Positions 1 through 9,148 of a DNA stretch of 54,853 nt are shown piece after piece. The position numbers and the translations under genes are program-made. The first letter of the stretch is position 1. The number at the start of each line of letters is the position of its first letter. Origin of the DNA: JBEBGV01 sp040081265 (GTDB taxonomy: Bacteria; Acidobacteriota; Vicinamibacteria; Vicinamibacterales; UBA2999); contig JBEBGV010000030.1 in NCBI GenBank assembly GCA_040081265.1, positions 1 to 54,853 on the forward strand. The letters are read 5' to 3'. The notes below the pieces were generated by a model that ran no database searches, was not told where the DNA came from, and saw only the letters and a program-made list of their open reading frames with translations.

Positions 1-897
1 CACATGCTGACCTACGCGCTCGGCGAGCACGCGCGCTACGCCGACTGGAGCGAGCACTCGCTCGCGGACGCGCTCGACGGATTCGCGACCGAGGCAGCGC
101 TCGCGTGCGAGACGCACGACGATCGACCGCCGCCGGACGTGCCCGGCGGCTGCGAGCATATCGACATCCTGTTCGTGATCGACGGCTCCGTGAGCATGGC
201 GGAGGAGCAGGCGGCCCTGCGCGGTGACGACGGTGAACCCGCTGTGTTCGCCGAGTTCACGGATGCGCTGCTCGAGCAGTCGGACACGCTCGTCGACGTG
301 CGCGTCGGCGTGATCTCGGCGGCGCCCGGCGACACCGAGCTGCACACGCACCACGATCAGCCGGCCGAGCCGGTGTCGACGTTCACGTCGTGCGGGATCG
401 AGGGATCGCCGTGGCTCGTCGCGCCGTCACTCGGGTTCGCGGAGCAGTTCGCGTGCCTCGCGAGCACGCGGGCGGAGTCGACCGAGGAAACGCCGGTCCT
501 CAACGCCGTGCTCGCGCTCGAAGATCCGAAGAACGCCGGGTTCGTTCGCGAGGACTCGCTGCTGGTCGTCGTGATCCTCACCGACGAGGACACGCAGGAC
601 GACGCGGCGCCGATGACAGAGCTGCGCGAGCGCATGCTCGCCGCGGTCGACGGCGACGTGCAGCGGCTCGTGATGCTCGCGATCGCCGGGGATCCCGGCG
701 TGTTCGAGATGCCGAAGACGACGTGCTTCGGGCCTTACGGCACCGCGACGCCGGGGCGGCGCATCCACTCGGTGCTCGCTAGCCTCGGTGATCACGGAAT
801 CCTGCAGGACATCTGCGCGGGCGAGCTCGCGACGACGTTCGCGGACGTGCTCGGCGATGTCGTCGACGCATGCGCGGACTATCACCCCGAGGGCTGA
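1..897 (+). CDS. VWA-domain protein, 5' end off the window
   Basis: The reading frame is open to the left edge, so the N-terminus is missing; the ATG at 4 need not be the true start. The visible part has a von Willebrand A domain with a complete MIDAS metal site DGSVS near residue 60 (context ILFVIDGSVSM), a later Thr in ETPVLNAV and an Asp in LTDEDTQDD. VWA domains bind divalent metal and partner proteins. Two Cys near the middle and two near the end suggest an exported protein. The stop (TGA 895-897) overlaps the next ATG (897), so the two genes are translationally coupled. Style, including the ETPVLNAV-type VWA, resembles myxobacterial (Nannocystis-like) surface proteins and differs from the rest of the window. 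Exact role unknown. Confidence 0.7.
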   Translation, partial: HMLTYALGEHARYADWSEHSLADALDGFATEAALACETHDDRPPPDVPGGCEHIDILFVIDGSVSMAEEQAALRGDDGEPAVFAEFTDALLEQSDTLVDVRVGVISAAPGDTELHTHHDQPAEPVSTFTSCGIEGSPWLVAPSLGFAEQFACLASTRAESTEETPVLNAVLALEDPKNAGFVREDSLLVVVILTDEDTQDDAAPMTELRERMLAAVDGDVQRLVMLAIAGDPGVFEMPKTTCFGPYGTATPGRRIHSVLASLGDHGILQDICAGELATTFADVLGDVVDACADYHPEG

Positions 898-3800
898 TGC
901 GGATTGCACTCGCCACCGCGCTGCTGTTTCTCGCCTGCAGTGGGTCGGGCAGCGTCGTCGCCGACGACGGCAGCGCGAGCACTTCTACGGGGACATCGAC
1001 GAGCGCCGGAACCGCGACCACGACCGCCGACACGACCTCCACATCCGACGCGAGCACCTCGACGGCGATCGACGGCAGCAGCAGCGACACGTCTTCGTCG
1101 TCGGCATCGACGAGCTCCGAATCGAGCACGAGCGACTCGTCGTCCTCCGAGAGCACCGGCCCCGTGCTGCCAATCCCCTGCCCCGCCGGCGTCCTCGGGC
1201 TGTGGGCTCCGCCCGCCCTGCCCCGCCAGGACCCTCCAGAGCCGGACGCCGCGTTCGACGAGCCCCCGTCGATGGCAACAGTCGCCGACGCTGCCGCGGC
1301 CGAAGAGTTCCGGCTGGAAGAGGTGGGTGAAGAAGTCTCGCTCGAGGCCTCGCTCGACCCTGCCTTCGACACCGTAGTCTCCACCCCACCCGCCGAAACG
1401 ACCACGCCGGCGGAGATGAGCACAGCGGACCTTGCGACCCTGCTCAGTCAATACGACTCCGAATCCGGGTCCGTGGGCATCGAGGTTGACGAGTCGGCGA
1501 TCAGCGAGGACGAGGAAGAAGAGAGCGTTGACCTCACGTCGTTGATCGAGGCCGAACGCTCGATGCCCATGCCCTTGCACGAACCGGGCGTGGACCCCGA
1601 AGTGCACGCCGCCGAAATCGCTCTGATCAAGCTCGAGGCGGAGCAGAAGCTGGCCACGGAGTTGGAGCGACTGCAGCAGGAAGCGGTACAGCAGCGCGAG
1701 GAGGAACTCGCCCGGCTCCGCATCGAGGCGGAAGCGCTGCGTCAGTCGACCGTCGCTCAGGCTCGTCAGGACGCGGAAGCCGAAGCGCGCGAGGCGTGGG
1801 CTGGAGAACTGGCGCGGGTTCGTGCCGAAGCCGAGCAGACCGTCTCCGACGCGCTCAACCGCGTCAAGGTCGAAGCCGAGCAGACGCTCACGAACGAGGT
1901 CATCAAGGCGCGCGAGGAAGCCGAACAGGAACGCCAGACGCAGCTCGCGGAAGTGCAGGCCGCCTACGAGCGGGCGCGCGACGATGCCGAACGCACTCGC
2001 CAGGCGCAGCTCGCGCATGCGCAGGCCGCCGAGGAACGCGTCGACGAGGTGACCCGCCAGGCGCGGGAGGCCGAGGCGATTGCGGCGCAGGAACGCCTGG
2101 CGCAGATGGCCCAGCTCCAGGCCGAAGCCGAAGTCGTCCGCCAGAACGCGGTGGCCCGTGCCCGCGCGGAGGCCGAGACCGAAGCCCGTGAGGCGTTGAC
2201 CGCCGAGCTGGCGCGCGTCCGCACCGAGGCCGAGGAGACACTGAACGCCACGCTGAACCGCGTGCGCAGCGAGGCGGAGAGCACGCTGACCGCCGAAGTC
2301 AGCCGCGTCCGTGAGCAGGCCGAGCAGGACCGGTCGGAAGAACTTGCGCGCATCCAGGCGGTCGTTGACGAGCGCGTCACCGAAGCCGCACGCCTGGCGC
2401 GGGAAACGGCCGAGGCCGAAGCCTCGCGCACCTTCTCCGAAGAGCTCGCCCGTGCACGCGCCCAGGCGGAACAGACGTTCGCGGCCGAAATCGAGCGGGC
2501 CCGCACCGAAGTCCAGCAGGCCGCCGCTGAGTCGCAGCGTGTCCGCGACGATGCCTCACTCGAGCGCGAAGCCGACGTCGCCCGCGCCCAGGCTGAAGCC
2601 GAGGCACTTCGCCACGCCGCCATCATCGAGGCCAGGAGCGCCGCAGAAGAAGCCGCCACGCGCGCGATGGAGCGTGAAGTCGCCCGCGTGAAGGCCGAGG
2701 CCGAGGCGCGGATGCAGGCCGAGGTCGAGCAGTTGCGCACCGAAGCCGAGCGCGCCCGCTCCGAGGCTGAGCTCGCCCGCTCCGAGCGCTCCGAAGCCGC
2801 GCTCGAGGCCGAAAAGGTGCGCGAGGCAGCCCGGGAGGTCGAACGCGAAATCGAGCGCGTGCGCACGACGTCTGCGGAACGACTCGAGGAAGAAATTGCG
2901 CGCGTCCGGCTCGAGGCCGAGCGGGCCCGCGCCGACGCGTTCACCGAGCGCGAGGCCGACCTGGCGCGAGCTCAGGCCGACGCCGAGGCCCTCCGCTCGA
3001 CGGCGATCAGCGAGGCTCGCGCTGCCGCTGAAGAGGCCGCCGCTCGTGCCATGGGCCGCGAAGTCGAGCGCGTCAAGGCCGAGGCGGAGGCGCGCGTGCA
3101 GGAGGAAGTCGAACGGCTGCGCAGCGAGGCCGATCGCGCCCGGTCAGAGCGTTCCGAAGTGGCGCTGGAAGCCGAGAAGGTGCGCGAAGCCGCCCGCGAG
3201 GTCGAGCGCGAGATCGAACGCGTGCGGGCCGCGTCCGCCGAGCGTCTGCAGGAAGAACTCGAGCGCGTCCGTCAGGAAGCCGAGCGCACCCGGGAAGCCG
3301 AGCGCTCCGCCGCCCGTGAGGAAGCCGAACGCCTGCGCGAATCCGCCGCCGAAGACGCGCGTGCCTCAGCTGAAGCGGCACTCAAGGCCGAGCTCGACCG
3401 CGTCCGCGCCGAGTCGGAGGCGCGCATCGCCGCCGAGGTCAGCCAGCTCCGCGCCGAAGCGGACAAGCAGCGCTCGACCGAACTCGCCGAGCTGCGCGCG
3501 CAGCTGTCACAGGTCCGCGACACCGCGGCGCAACACGCACAGAAGGCGGCCGCTGACGCCATTGCGGCCGAGGTCGCCAGGGCGAACAAGGAACGCGCGG
3601 CCGCGCCGCCGCCAACAGGGCTGCCCCGTCTCGATCCGATGCGTCGCGTCCCGCAGGCGCCGGCGCAGGGCGCCGACAGCCGCGCCTTCTCGATCCCGTC
3701 CGGGCACGCGGCAAGCAAGGCCGAGCCGCCGCGTACGCCGCTGGTGCTGCAGACCGCAGACGACATCGTGGCGCCTCGCCCGGTCGCCGCCGAGCCTCGC

Positions 3801-4697
3801 CGTCCCGCGCCCGAACGTCCGTCGGTCTTCACCCAACCCCCGGCCGATCCCGCATGGAAGAAGTGGCGCGTCCCTGCTGTTGCGGCGTTCCTGCTGATCG
3901 GTGCGGCGACGGCCTCGTACAACCTGCTCCCGGTTCGCGTGCAGTGGAACGCGCCGGCCGAACCCGCACCGGCTGCCGCCGCGCAGCCCGCAGCCGCACC
4001 CGCCGCCAGACGCGTCGGCGGCGACGTCACCTTCGAATCCACACCCACGGGCGCGACGATCATCATCGACGGCCAGAACCGCGGAACCGCGCCGCTGACG
4101 CTGAATGACCTGGCGGTCGGAACGCACAACGTGGTGTTCCAGGCCGAGGGCATCTCGATCAATCGCGCGGTGCGCGTCAGAGCCGATCAACCCCTCGCCG
4201 TCGCTCAGGACATGGCCGCAGGCTTCCTGTCGGTCTTCTCGCGCATCCCCGCCGATGTCCGCGTGGACGGCCGTCGCCTCGGCAGCACTGAAGACGGACA
4301 ACTGGTCGTCGCGCCTGGCCCGCGCGCGATCGTGCTCGAGAACAAGCGCTTCAATTTCAGGAGCGAGTTCACCGTCGAGATCAAGCCCAGCGAGGTGACC
4401 GCGCACACGGTCATGCTGCCGATGGGAGCCCTGGTCGTCACCACCGAGCCCGGATCGGAAGTGTTCGTCGAGGGTGAGCGCGTCGGGGTGGCACCGCTCG
4501 GGCCGATCGCGGTGCCGATCGGCACACGCGAGATCGTCGTGAAGCACGCGACCGGCGAATCCAGACAGAGCATCGAGATCGTCTACGGGAAACAGTCAGA
4601 GGTCACGCTGGCTCCCCCGCCACCGCCTGCCGCACCGGGTACGCTTCCCGTGCAGATGCCGCCGCTCAGCGCGCCGGCCTCCGGCGCTCGCCGCTGA
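897..4697 (+). CDS. Lipoprotein leader joined to coiled-coil/PEGA-repeat protein (possible chimera)
   Basis: The 1266-residue frame has unlike parts. Residues 1-90 are a lipoprotein signal (lipobox LFLAC) followed by a Ser/Thr-rich linker. A Pro-rich stretch around residues 90-125 leads to an acidic segment starting at Met126 (ATG 1272), then about 660 residues of Ala/Glu/Arg coiled coil (about 237-900), a Pro-rich linker, one membrane helix near 986-1008, and three PEGA-like beta repeats (TPTGATIIIDG, IPADVRVDGRRLG, TEPGSEVFVEGERVG). A lipid anchor at the N-terminus and a single membrane helix near the C-terminus is an odd topology. The two halves probably come from different genes: either a rare fusion or an assembly join near 1150-1270. 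The coiled coil contains a 128-residue duplication. Function unknown; PEGA repeats are usually extracytoplasmic. Confidence 0.6.
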   Translation: MRIALATALLFLACSGSGSVVADDGSASTSTGTSTSAGTATTTADTTSTSDASTSTAIDGSSSDTSSSSASTSSESSTSDSSSSESTGPVLPIPCPAGVLGLWAPPALPRQDPPEPDAAFDEPPSMATVADAAAAEEFRLEEVGEEVSLEASLDPAFDTVVSTPPAETTTPAEMSTADLATLLSQYDSESGSVGIEVDESAISEDEEEESVDLTSLIEAERSMPMPLHEPGVDPEVHAAEIALIKLEAEQKLATELERLQQEAVQQREEELARLRIEAEALRQSTVAQARQDAEAEAREAWAGELARVRAEAEQTVSDALNRVKVEAEQTLTNEVIKAREEAEQERQTQLAEVQAAYERARDDAERTRQAQLAHAQAAEERVDEVTRQAREAEAIAAQERLAQMAQLQAEAEVVRQNAVARARAEAETEAREALTAELARVRTEAEETLNATLNRVRSEAESTLTAEVSRVREQAEQDRSEELARIQAVVDERVTEAARLARETAEAEASRTFSEELARARAQAEQTFAAEIERARTEVQQAAAESQRVRDDASLEREADVARAQAEAEALRHAAIIEARSAAEEAATRAMEREVARVKAEAEARMQAEVEQLRTEAERARSEAELARSERSEAALEAEKVREAAREVEREIERVRTTSAERLEEEIARVRLEAERARADAFTEREADLARAQADAEALRSTAISEARAAAEEAAARAMGREVERVKAEAEARVQEEVERLRSEADRARSERSEVALEAEKVREAAREVEREIERVRAASAERLQEELERVRQEAERTREAERSAAREEAERLRESAAEDARASAEAALKAELDRVRAESEARIAAEVSQLRAEADKQRSTELAELRAQLSQVRDTAAQHAQKAAADAIAAEVARANKERAAAPPPTGLPRLDPMRRVPQAPAQGADSRAFSIPSGHAASKAEPPRTPLVLQTADDIVAPRPVAAEPRRPAPERPSVFTQPPADPAWKKWRVPAVAAFLLIGAATASYNLLPVRVQWNAPAEPAPAAAAQPAAAPAARRVGGDVTFESTPTGATIIIDGQNRGTAPLTLNDLAVGTHNVVFQAEGISINRAVRVRADQPLAVAQDMAAGFLSVFSRIPADVRVDGRRLGSTEDGQLVVAPGPRAIVLENKRFNFRSEFTVEIKPSEVTAHTVMLPMGALVVTTEPGSEVFVEGERVGVAPLGPIAVPIGTREIVVKHATGESRQSIEIVYGKQSEVTLAPPPPPAAPGTLPVQMPPLSAPASGARR
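1150..1271. other. Suspected junction between two source genomes
   Basis: To the left, coding style is Nannocystis-like (lipoprotein with Ser/Thr/Glu linker ending SSSSESTGP); to the right it matches the rest of the window. The join is in frame. The 12-base direct repeat CCCTGCCCCGCC occurs at 1176-1187 and 1216-1227, which could be a microhomology or chance. No transposase or integrase is visible here. Confidence 0.45.
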
Positions 4698-4731
4698 CGG
4701 CGGGTGCCGCGCACCGTGGTAACCTCCGCCC

Positions 4732-5328
4732 ATGCTGCCTGCCCGCCATATCTCCACCGTGTCCGGAGCGCTGATTGCGCTGCTCCTTGTTGCAGCGCCC
4801 GGCCGTGCCCAGACTCCGGCGATCTACGAAGCCACCGCTCACGGTCGGATACTCGCCTGCTTCGGCGAAGCGTACGCACTGGTTGAACTGATCGACGTCG
4901 CTACCCAGAACCTCGCCCTCATCAATGTTGAGCTGCGTCGCACGCCTCCCCGGCCAGCGTTTGCCGCGGGCCTGGTGCTGACCGGCACCCAGATAGACCA
5001 GAAGCAGTCGCTCGAGATCGCCGAACGCCTGGTTGAGTGCACCGAGGGCGCGGCCCGGCGCGCGGCACCCGACGCCACGGCCAGCTACACCGCCACCGCG
5101 GTGCGGGAAGAGATTGATGTGGCGCTCATGATGGCCGAAGGCTTCACCAGCGACTATCAGATGATGGCAGCGCGGCTGATGCCGTTTTTTGGAGAGTCCA
5201 CAGACCCGGCGGCGAAGCTGGCCCCGATCCGGGGTATCGGACGCTTCGGCGAGCAACTGCGCACGCTGCTTCAGCAGAGCCGAACCGCGATCGACATGGT
5301 GATGACGCGGAGCCGCGTCGCGCCGTAG
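4732..5328 (+). CDS. Secreted protein of unknown function
   Basis: I do not recognise this 198-residue protein. It begins with a clear Sec signal peptide (ISTVSGALIALLLVAAPGRA, cleavage near AQT around residue 27). The mature part is mostly predicted helix with scattered aromatic residues, no repeats and only two Cys (FACFG-like ILACFG and LVECTEG). ATG 4732 is the only good start and lies 34 bases after the preceding gene. It ends 8 bases before the convergent DUF4390 gene. The length and helical content would suit a small periplasmic protein. No catalytic motif is visible. Confidence 0.6.
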   Translation: MLPARHISTVSGALIALLLVAAPGRAQTPAIYEATAHGRILACFGEAYALVELIDVATQNLALINVELRRTPPRPAFAAGLVLTGTQIDQKQSLEIAERLVECTEGAARRAAPDATASYTATAVREEIDVALMMAEGFTSDYQMMAARLMPFFGESTDPAAKLAPIRGIGRFGEQLRTLLQQSRTAIDMVMTRSRVAP

Positions 5329-5336
5329 CGAGACGC

Positions 5337-5888
5337 TTAGCGGAGGAAGGTGAACTTCGCCTGACCCGACGTGCCCGTGCCCCAGGGCCAGAGCAGCACA
5401 CCATTGGTCGGGCGCGCGGTCGCAACGACGCGCACGTAGTACTCGCGGTTGGCTTCGAGCTCGGTCGTCCGGAAGAGCGGCATCCGGTAAAAGCCGGTCA
5501 TGAACTCCCGAATGACCAGGTCGTCGCTCGTGGCGTCCTGCTTCTCGGTGCGTCCGTCGCGGGTGCGCATCAGCCTGGCTTCACGCGTCAGGTTGTCGTA
5601 CTCGACGCTGTTGGTCACGACCGAGGTCGCTATCGTGCGGTCTACCCAGGCCGGCACAGCCAGGCGCAGTTCGACGTTGAAGGTGAAGGTGGTCTTGAGG
5701 CCGCTTCGGATCGCGTCGCGAACCTGGTCGGTGAAGCCTTCGGTGAGCTGGAAGGTGACGAGCACGTTGCCGTCCCGAACGAGCGGGACGATCCGAAGCT
5801 CTTCGGCCCTGAGGGTGATGGTCGAGAGCCCGACGAACAACGCAAGGGCGGCCAGAGCGCCTGGCCGGCAGAACTTCACGGTTGTCAC
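5337..5888 (-). CDS. DUF4390 family protein
   Basis: This 183-residue protein has a signal peptide or N-terminal anchor (GALAALALFVGLSTITLRA) followed by a beta-rich domain of the DUF4390 type: LRIVPLVRDGNVLVTFQL near the N-terminus, GLKTTFTFNVEL, a central VEYDNLTREARL stretch, and a terminal GQAKFTFLR strand. DUF4390 proteins are usually predicted periplasmic and found in proteobacteria and Acidobacteriota; their role is unknown. It is divergent from the serine-hydrolase-like gene (start 5967), so the about 78 bases between them must hold both promoters. The 3' end nearly touches the convergent upstream gene. Confidence 0.7.
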   Translation of the reverse strand: MTTVKFCRPGALAALALFVGLSTITLRAEELRIVPLVRDGNVLVTFQLTEGFTDQVRDAIRSGLKTTFTFNVELRLAVPAWVDRTIATSVVTNSVEYDNLTREARLMRTRDGRTEKQDATSDDLVIREFMTGFYRMPLFRTTELEANREYYVRVVATARPTNGVLLWPWGTGTSGQAKFTFLR

Positions 5889-5966
5889 TCTAGCACACGA
5901 AATCAGGGTTTACCACGGCCAATCTCAGCCAGATGCTATGATTTGGCCACACTGTTTGAGCGTCTT

Positions 5967-7013
5967 GTGAAGACATTCCGGCTCGCCCTCGTCACGGTCA
6001 GCGCGTGTGCCCTGCTGGTGGCGCACGGTTCGGCCCAGAGCTCCGGCTCGGCGCTCACCCTTGGCCTGTTCGAGCGCTATCTCGACGCGCTCAGGCTCGA
6101 ATTCGGTATCCCCGGGCTCTCCGTCGCCGTCGTCGAAGACGGTCGAACCTGGGAACGCGCGTTCGGCAAGTCCGACGTCAACGCCAACGTCAACGCCACC
6201 GCCACGACGCCCTACCCCATCACCGGCCTTACTGAGAGTATCGGCGCCTCCATCGCCCTGTATCAGTGTGTCGAGCTCGGTCGTGGCAGGCTGACCGACC
6301 GGATTCTGCGCTGGACGCCATTTACCGAACCCACGACCACGATCGAGAACCTGCTCTCGCACACGTCCGCGGAAGGGCAATATCGGTACGATCCGGGGCG
6401 CTACTCGACCCTCACCGACGTCGCTGGTGAATGCGCCAAGGCTGAGTTCGACGACCTGCTCGCCGACACCGTCCTCAGCGGGTTTGCCATGGTCGATTCG
6501 GTGCCCGGGCTCGACGCGGTGTCCTCGCCCCGCTCGCGCTTCTTCACCACCGCGCAGCTCGACCGCTACTCGAACGCCTTGCGCCGGGTTGCCGTGCCGT
6601 ATCGGCTGGATTCGAAAGGCGTCGCCACGCGGTCTGATTATTCGCCAGCGCCAGGCGTGAGCGCAGCCACGGGAGTGATTTCGACCGTGCGCGACCTGGC
6701 GCAGTTCGATACGGCGCTCGCGGACGGCGTCATGCTTTCGCCGTCGCTGCTCGCACAGGCGTGGAACTCGCCTTCAGGTCGACCAACCGGGCTGGGCTGG
6801 TTCGTTCAACAGTACTCCGGTCAGCGTATCGTCTGGCAGTTTGGTGTGGCGACCGACGCCTACTCGTCGCTCATCGTCAAGATTCCCGACCGGCGACTGA
6901 CCCTGATTCTTCTCGCCAACAGCGATCGCCTGACCAACACGCTGAACCCGCAGGCTCCAGACGTCACGCAGTCGGTCTTTGCGCGCACGTTCCTGCGCCT
7001 CTTCATCAGTTGA
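5967..7013 (+). CDS. Beta-lactamase/class C-fold protein lacking catalytic residues
   Basis: The length (about 348 residues) and layout fit the serine hydrolase (beta-lactamase class C/PBP) family: signal peptide ending HGSAQ, then FGIPGLSVAVVEDG, LLSHTSAEG and a C-terminal GLGWFVQQYSG. However, the active-site S-x-x-K is replaced: the family pattern PIxSLTKxF reads PITGLTESI, so Ser becomes Gly and Lys becomes Glu. The Y-x-N motif reads YDP, and the usual HGG near the end reads QFG. It is probably a non-catalytic binding or structural protein. GTG 5967 gives a clean signal peptide; TTG 5943 is an upstream alternative. The stop overlaps the start of the next gene. Confidence 0.75.
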   Translation: MKTFRLALVTVSACALLVAHGSAQSSGSALTLGLFERYLDALRLEFGIPGLSVAVVEDGRTWERAFGKSDVNANVNATATTPYPITGLTESIGASIALYQCVELGRGRLTDRILRWTPFTEPTTTIENLLSHTSAEGQYRYDPGRYSTLTDVAGECAKAEFDDLLADTVLSGFAMVDSVPGLDAVSSPRSRFFTTAQLDRYSNALRRVAVPYRLDSKGVATRSDYSPAPGVSAATGVISTVRDLAQFDTALADGVMLSPSLLAQAWNSPSGRPTGLGWFVQQYSGQRIVWQFGVATDAYSSLIVKIPDRRLTLILLANSDRLTNTLNPQAPDVTQSVFARTFLRLFIS

Positions 7014-7630
7014 ACCCGGCCTCTCGTCGACCTCGGTGGTGGGCACTGTGCATTCTGGCGCTTGGTGCACTCCTGATCTCCCCCGTGCGGGCATCGGCTG
7101 ACTGGCTGATCATCCCGCACCTCGGCACGGTGTTCGGCGGCGCCACCACCATCGTCGACCTCGATCAGGGCGCGGGCTCGCGGAAGTTCACCTTCGGCGG
7201 CAGCGCCGCGTGGCTCACCGACGGCATCGTCGGGCTGGAAGCGGACATCGCTCACACGCCGCACTTCTTCGAGCGCGACAAGGCGTCGGCGCTGGTGCTG
7301 GACAGCTCGGTGACAACCGCCACCGGGAGCATCATCATCGCCGTGCCACTGTCGGTCACGCGGGAGTCGCTGAGGCCCTATCTCGTCGGTGGCGTCGGCC
7401 TGATGCATGCGAGCAGCAGCGACGCGCTGGGGCTGCTGTCCTTCGACAGCGATCTCCTGGCCATGAACGTCGGCGGGGGCGTGATCGGTTTCCTGACGCC
7501 CTTTACCGGCATACGATTCGATCTTCGTCAGTTTCGCAACCTTGCCCCCGATGGGTCGGCAACAACTACATCCGGCAGCACGCGGCTGAGCTTCTGGCGC
7601 GCTTCCGCCGGCGTAGTCATCCGGTACTGA
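7010..7630 (+). CDS. Small outer-membrane beta-barrel protein
   Basis: About 206 residues starting at TTG 7010, which overlaps the preceding stop (TGA 7011-7013), so translation is probably coupled. A signal peptide (ALGALLISPVRASA) precedes alternating hydrophobic and polar strands: KFTFGGSAAWLTDGIVGLEA, LRPYLVGGVGLMHA, and a final strand ending in aromatic Tyr (GVVIRY). These are typical of an eight-stranded outer-membrane barrel of the OmpA/OmpW-like size class. A function cannot be assigned. It is followed directly by the M48 protease gene. Confidence 0.7.
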   Translation: MNPASRRPRWWALCILALGALLISPVRASADWLIIPHLGTVFGGATTIVDLDQGAGSRKFTFGGSAAWLTDGIVGLEADIAHTPHFFERDKASALVLDSSVTTATGSIIIAVPLSVTRESLRPYLVGGVGLMHASSSDALGLLSFDSDLLAMNVGGGVIGFLTPFTGIRFDLRQFRNLAPDGSATTTSGSTRLSFWRASAGVVIRY

Positions 7631-7660
7631 ATGGTCAACAGATTGCAAAGGGCTTGGTCC

Positions 7661-9091
7661 ATGGCTGCATATTTCACCCGCTCCCTTCGAGTGATCCTGC
7701 CGGCCGCGCTCGTGCTCGGCGTCACCCTCTCACTCACCGCCCAGACGCGCGTCGTCCCGCCCGCCAACAAGTACAAGCCGGCTGACGATGTGAAGCTCGG
7801 CCAGGAGGCGGCAACACAGGCCCGCAAGGAACTGCCACTCCTCGAAGACCGTCAGGTCTCGGAGTGGGTTGACCGGGTCGGACGCCGACTCGTGGGTGCC
7901 ATTCCAGCCGATCTTCAGCACGCCGAGTTCAAGTACTCCTTCGATGAAGTGAACCAGAAGGAGATCAACGCGTTTGCGCTGCCGGGCGGGCCGATGTTCC
8001 TGAACCGCGGCATGATTCAGGCCGCCAAGACCGAAGGTGAGGTCGCCGGCGTCATGGGGCATGAGCTGGCGCACGTCTTCCTGCGTCACGGCACGGCGCA
8101 GGCCACCAAGGGCCAGAAATTCCAGATCGGTGCGGTGGCCGGCCAGGTGCTCGGAGCGATTGTCGGGGGCACCGCCGGCAGCATCATCGCGCAGGGTTCG
8201 AACTTTGGCCTCGGCGCGTACTTCATGAAGTTCAGCCGTGAGTACGAGACCCAGGCCGACATCATGGGCGCGCAGCTTCTCGCCCGCGCCGGCTACGACC
8301 CGCGCGAGATGGCGAACATGTTCAAGACCATCCAGGGTGAGGGTGGCAGCGGTGGTCCCGAGTGGCTGAGCAGCCACCCTGATCCAGGCAATCGCTACCA
8401 GGCGATCATCAAGGAGTCGCAGTCACTCCGGATTGAAGGTGGCGGGATTGCTCCGAACGACGAGTTCAGAACTGTTCAGGCCAGGCTCACATCGATGCCG
8501 GCCGCGTACACGGCCGAGCAGATCGCGCAGATGCAGAAGACGGGCAACGTCGGCAACGGCAACACCAGCGCCAGCGGCTCGACCACACCCACACGGACCG
8601 TGCAGGTTCAGGCGCCATCAGGGCAGTACCGAACCTACCGCGCCGGGAACCTGCTGCGCCTCAGCGTGCCTGCGAACTGGGGACCACGGGGTGGGGAGAA
8701 GACCGTGACCTACACACCGGACGGCGCCTACTTCCAGGGCCAGAACGGCACCGCGTTCACGCACGGCATCGAGCTGGGCCTTACGCAGGGCACGGGCAAT
8801 CTGGCGCGTGACACCACTGCGCTGCTGCAATCGTTCGCGCAATCGAACCCGCAGTTGCGCCAGCAGGGCAACACGGCCAGCGACAACATCGGCGGCCGCG
8901 TCGGCTTCACCGCCACGTTGAGCAACGTCTCGGAGGTCACCGGGCAGGCCGAGGTGGTCGAGCTGTCCACCACCCAGCTGCGCGACGGGCAGGTGTTGTA
9001 CGTGATTGGCGTGGCACCGCGACAGGACGTGCCGACCTACTCGAGCGTCTTCCGCCGCGTCCGCCAGAACCTGCAGATCACCGACCGCTGA
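7661..9091 (+). CDS. M48 family secreted metalloprotease
   Basis: A zinc metalloprotease of the M48 (BepA/Ste24-like) family, exported by a signal peptide ending LSLTAQ. The zinc site HELAH sits near residue 134, and the third ligand Glu lies in SREYETQAD about 60 residues further. It should degrade or assemble misfolded outer-membrane proteins in the periplasm. After the protease domain (to about residue 275) comes a second domain with GQYRTYRAGNLLRLSVP, seen in acidobacterial homologues. ATG 7661 has AAAGGG eight bases upstream (7647-7652); ATG 7631 lies directly after the preceding stop and has no ribosome-binding site. Placement behind a barrel gene fits an envelope quality-control role. 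Confidence 0.85.
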   Translation: MAAYFTRSLRVILPAALVLGVTLSLTAQTRVVPPANKYKPADDVKLGQEAATQARKELPLLEDRQVSEWVDRVGRRLVGAIPADLQHAEFKYSFDEVNQKEINAFALPGGPMFLNRGMIQAAKTEGEVAGVMGHELAHVFLRHGTAQATKGQKFQIGAVAGQVLGAIVGGTAGSIIAQGSNFGLGAYFMKFSREYETQADIMGAQLLARAGYDPREMANMFKTIQGEGGSGGPEWLSSHPDPGNRYQAIIKESQSLRIEGGGIAPNDEFRTVQARLTSMPAAYTAEQIAQMQKTGNVGNGNTSASGSTTPTRTVQVQAPSGQYRTYRAGNLLRLSVPANWGPRGGEKTVTYTPDGAYFQGQNGTAFTHGIELGLTQGTGNLARDTTALLQSFAQSNPQLRQQGNTASDNIGGRVGFTATLSNVSEVTGQAEVVELSTTQLRDGQVLYVIGVAPRQDVPTYSSVFRRVRQNLQITDR

Positions 9092-9148
9092 CGCTCTTCG
9101 CGCTTCGGGCTGCCAGGTGCGCGCCGGTCCGGCAAGGTGGGGCGTCTC

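Noticed and set aside
1176..1227. Attachment site from the 12-base direct repeat
   Set aside because: It is short, GC-rich and not tied to an integrase or tRNA.
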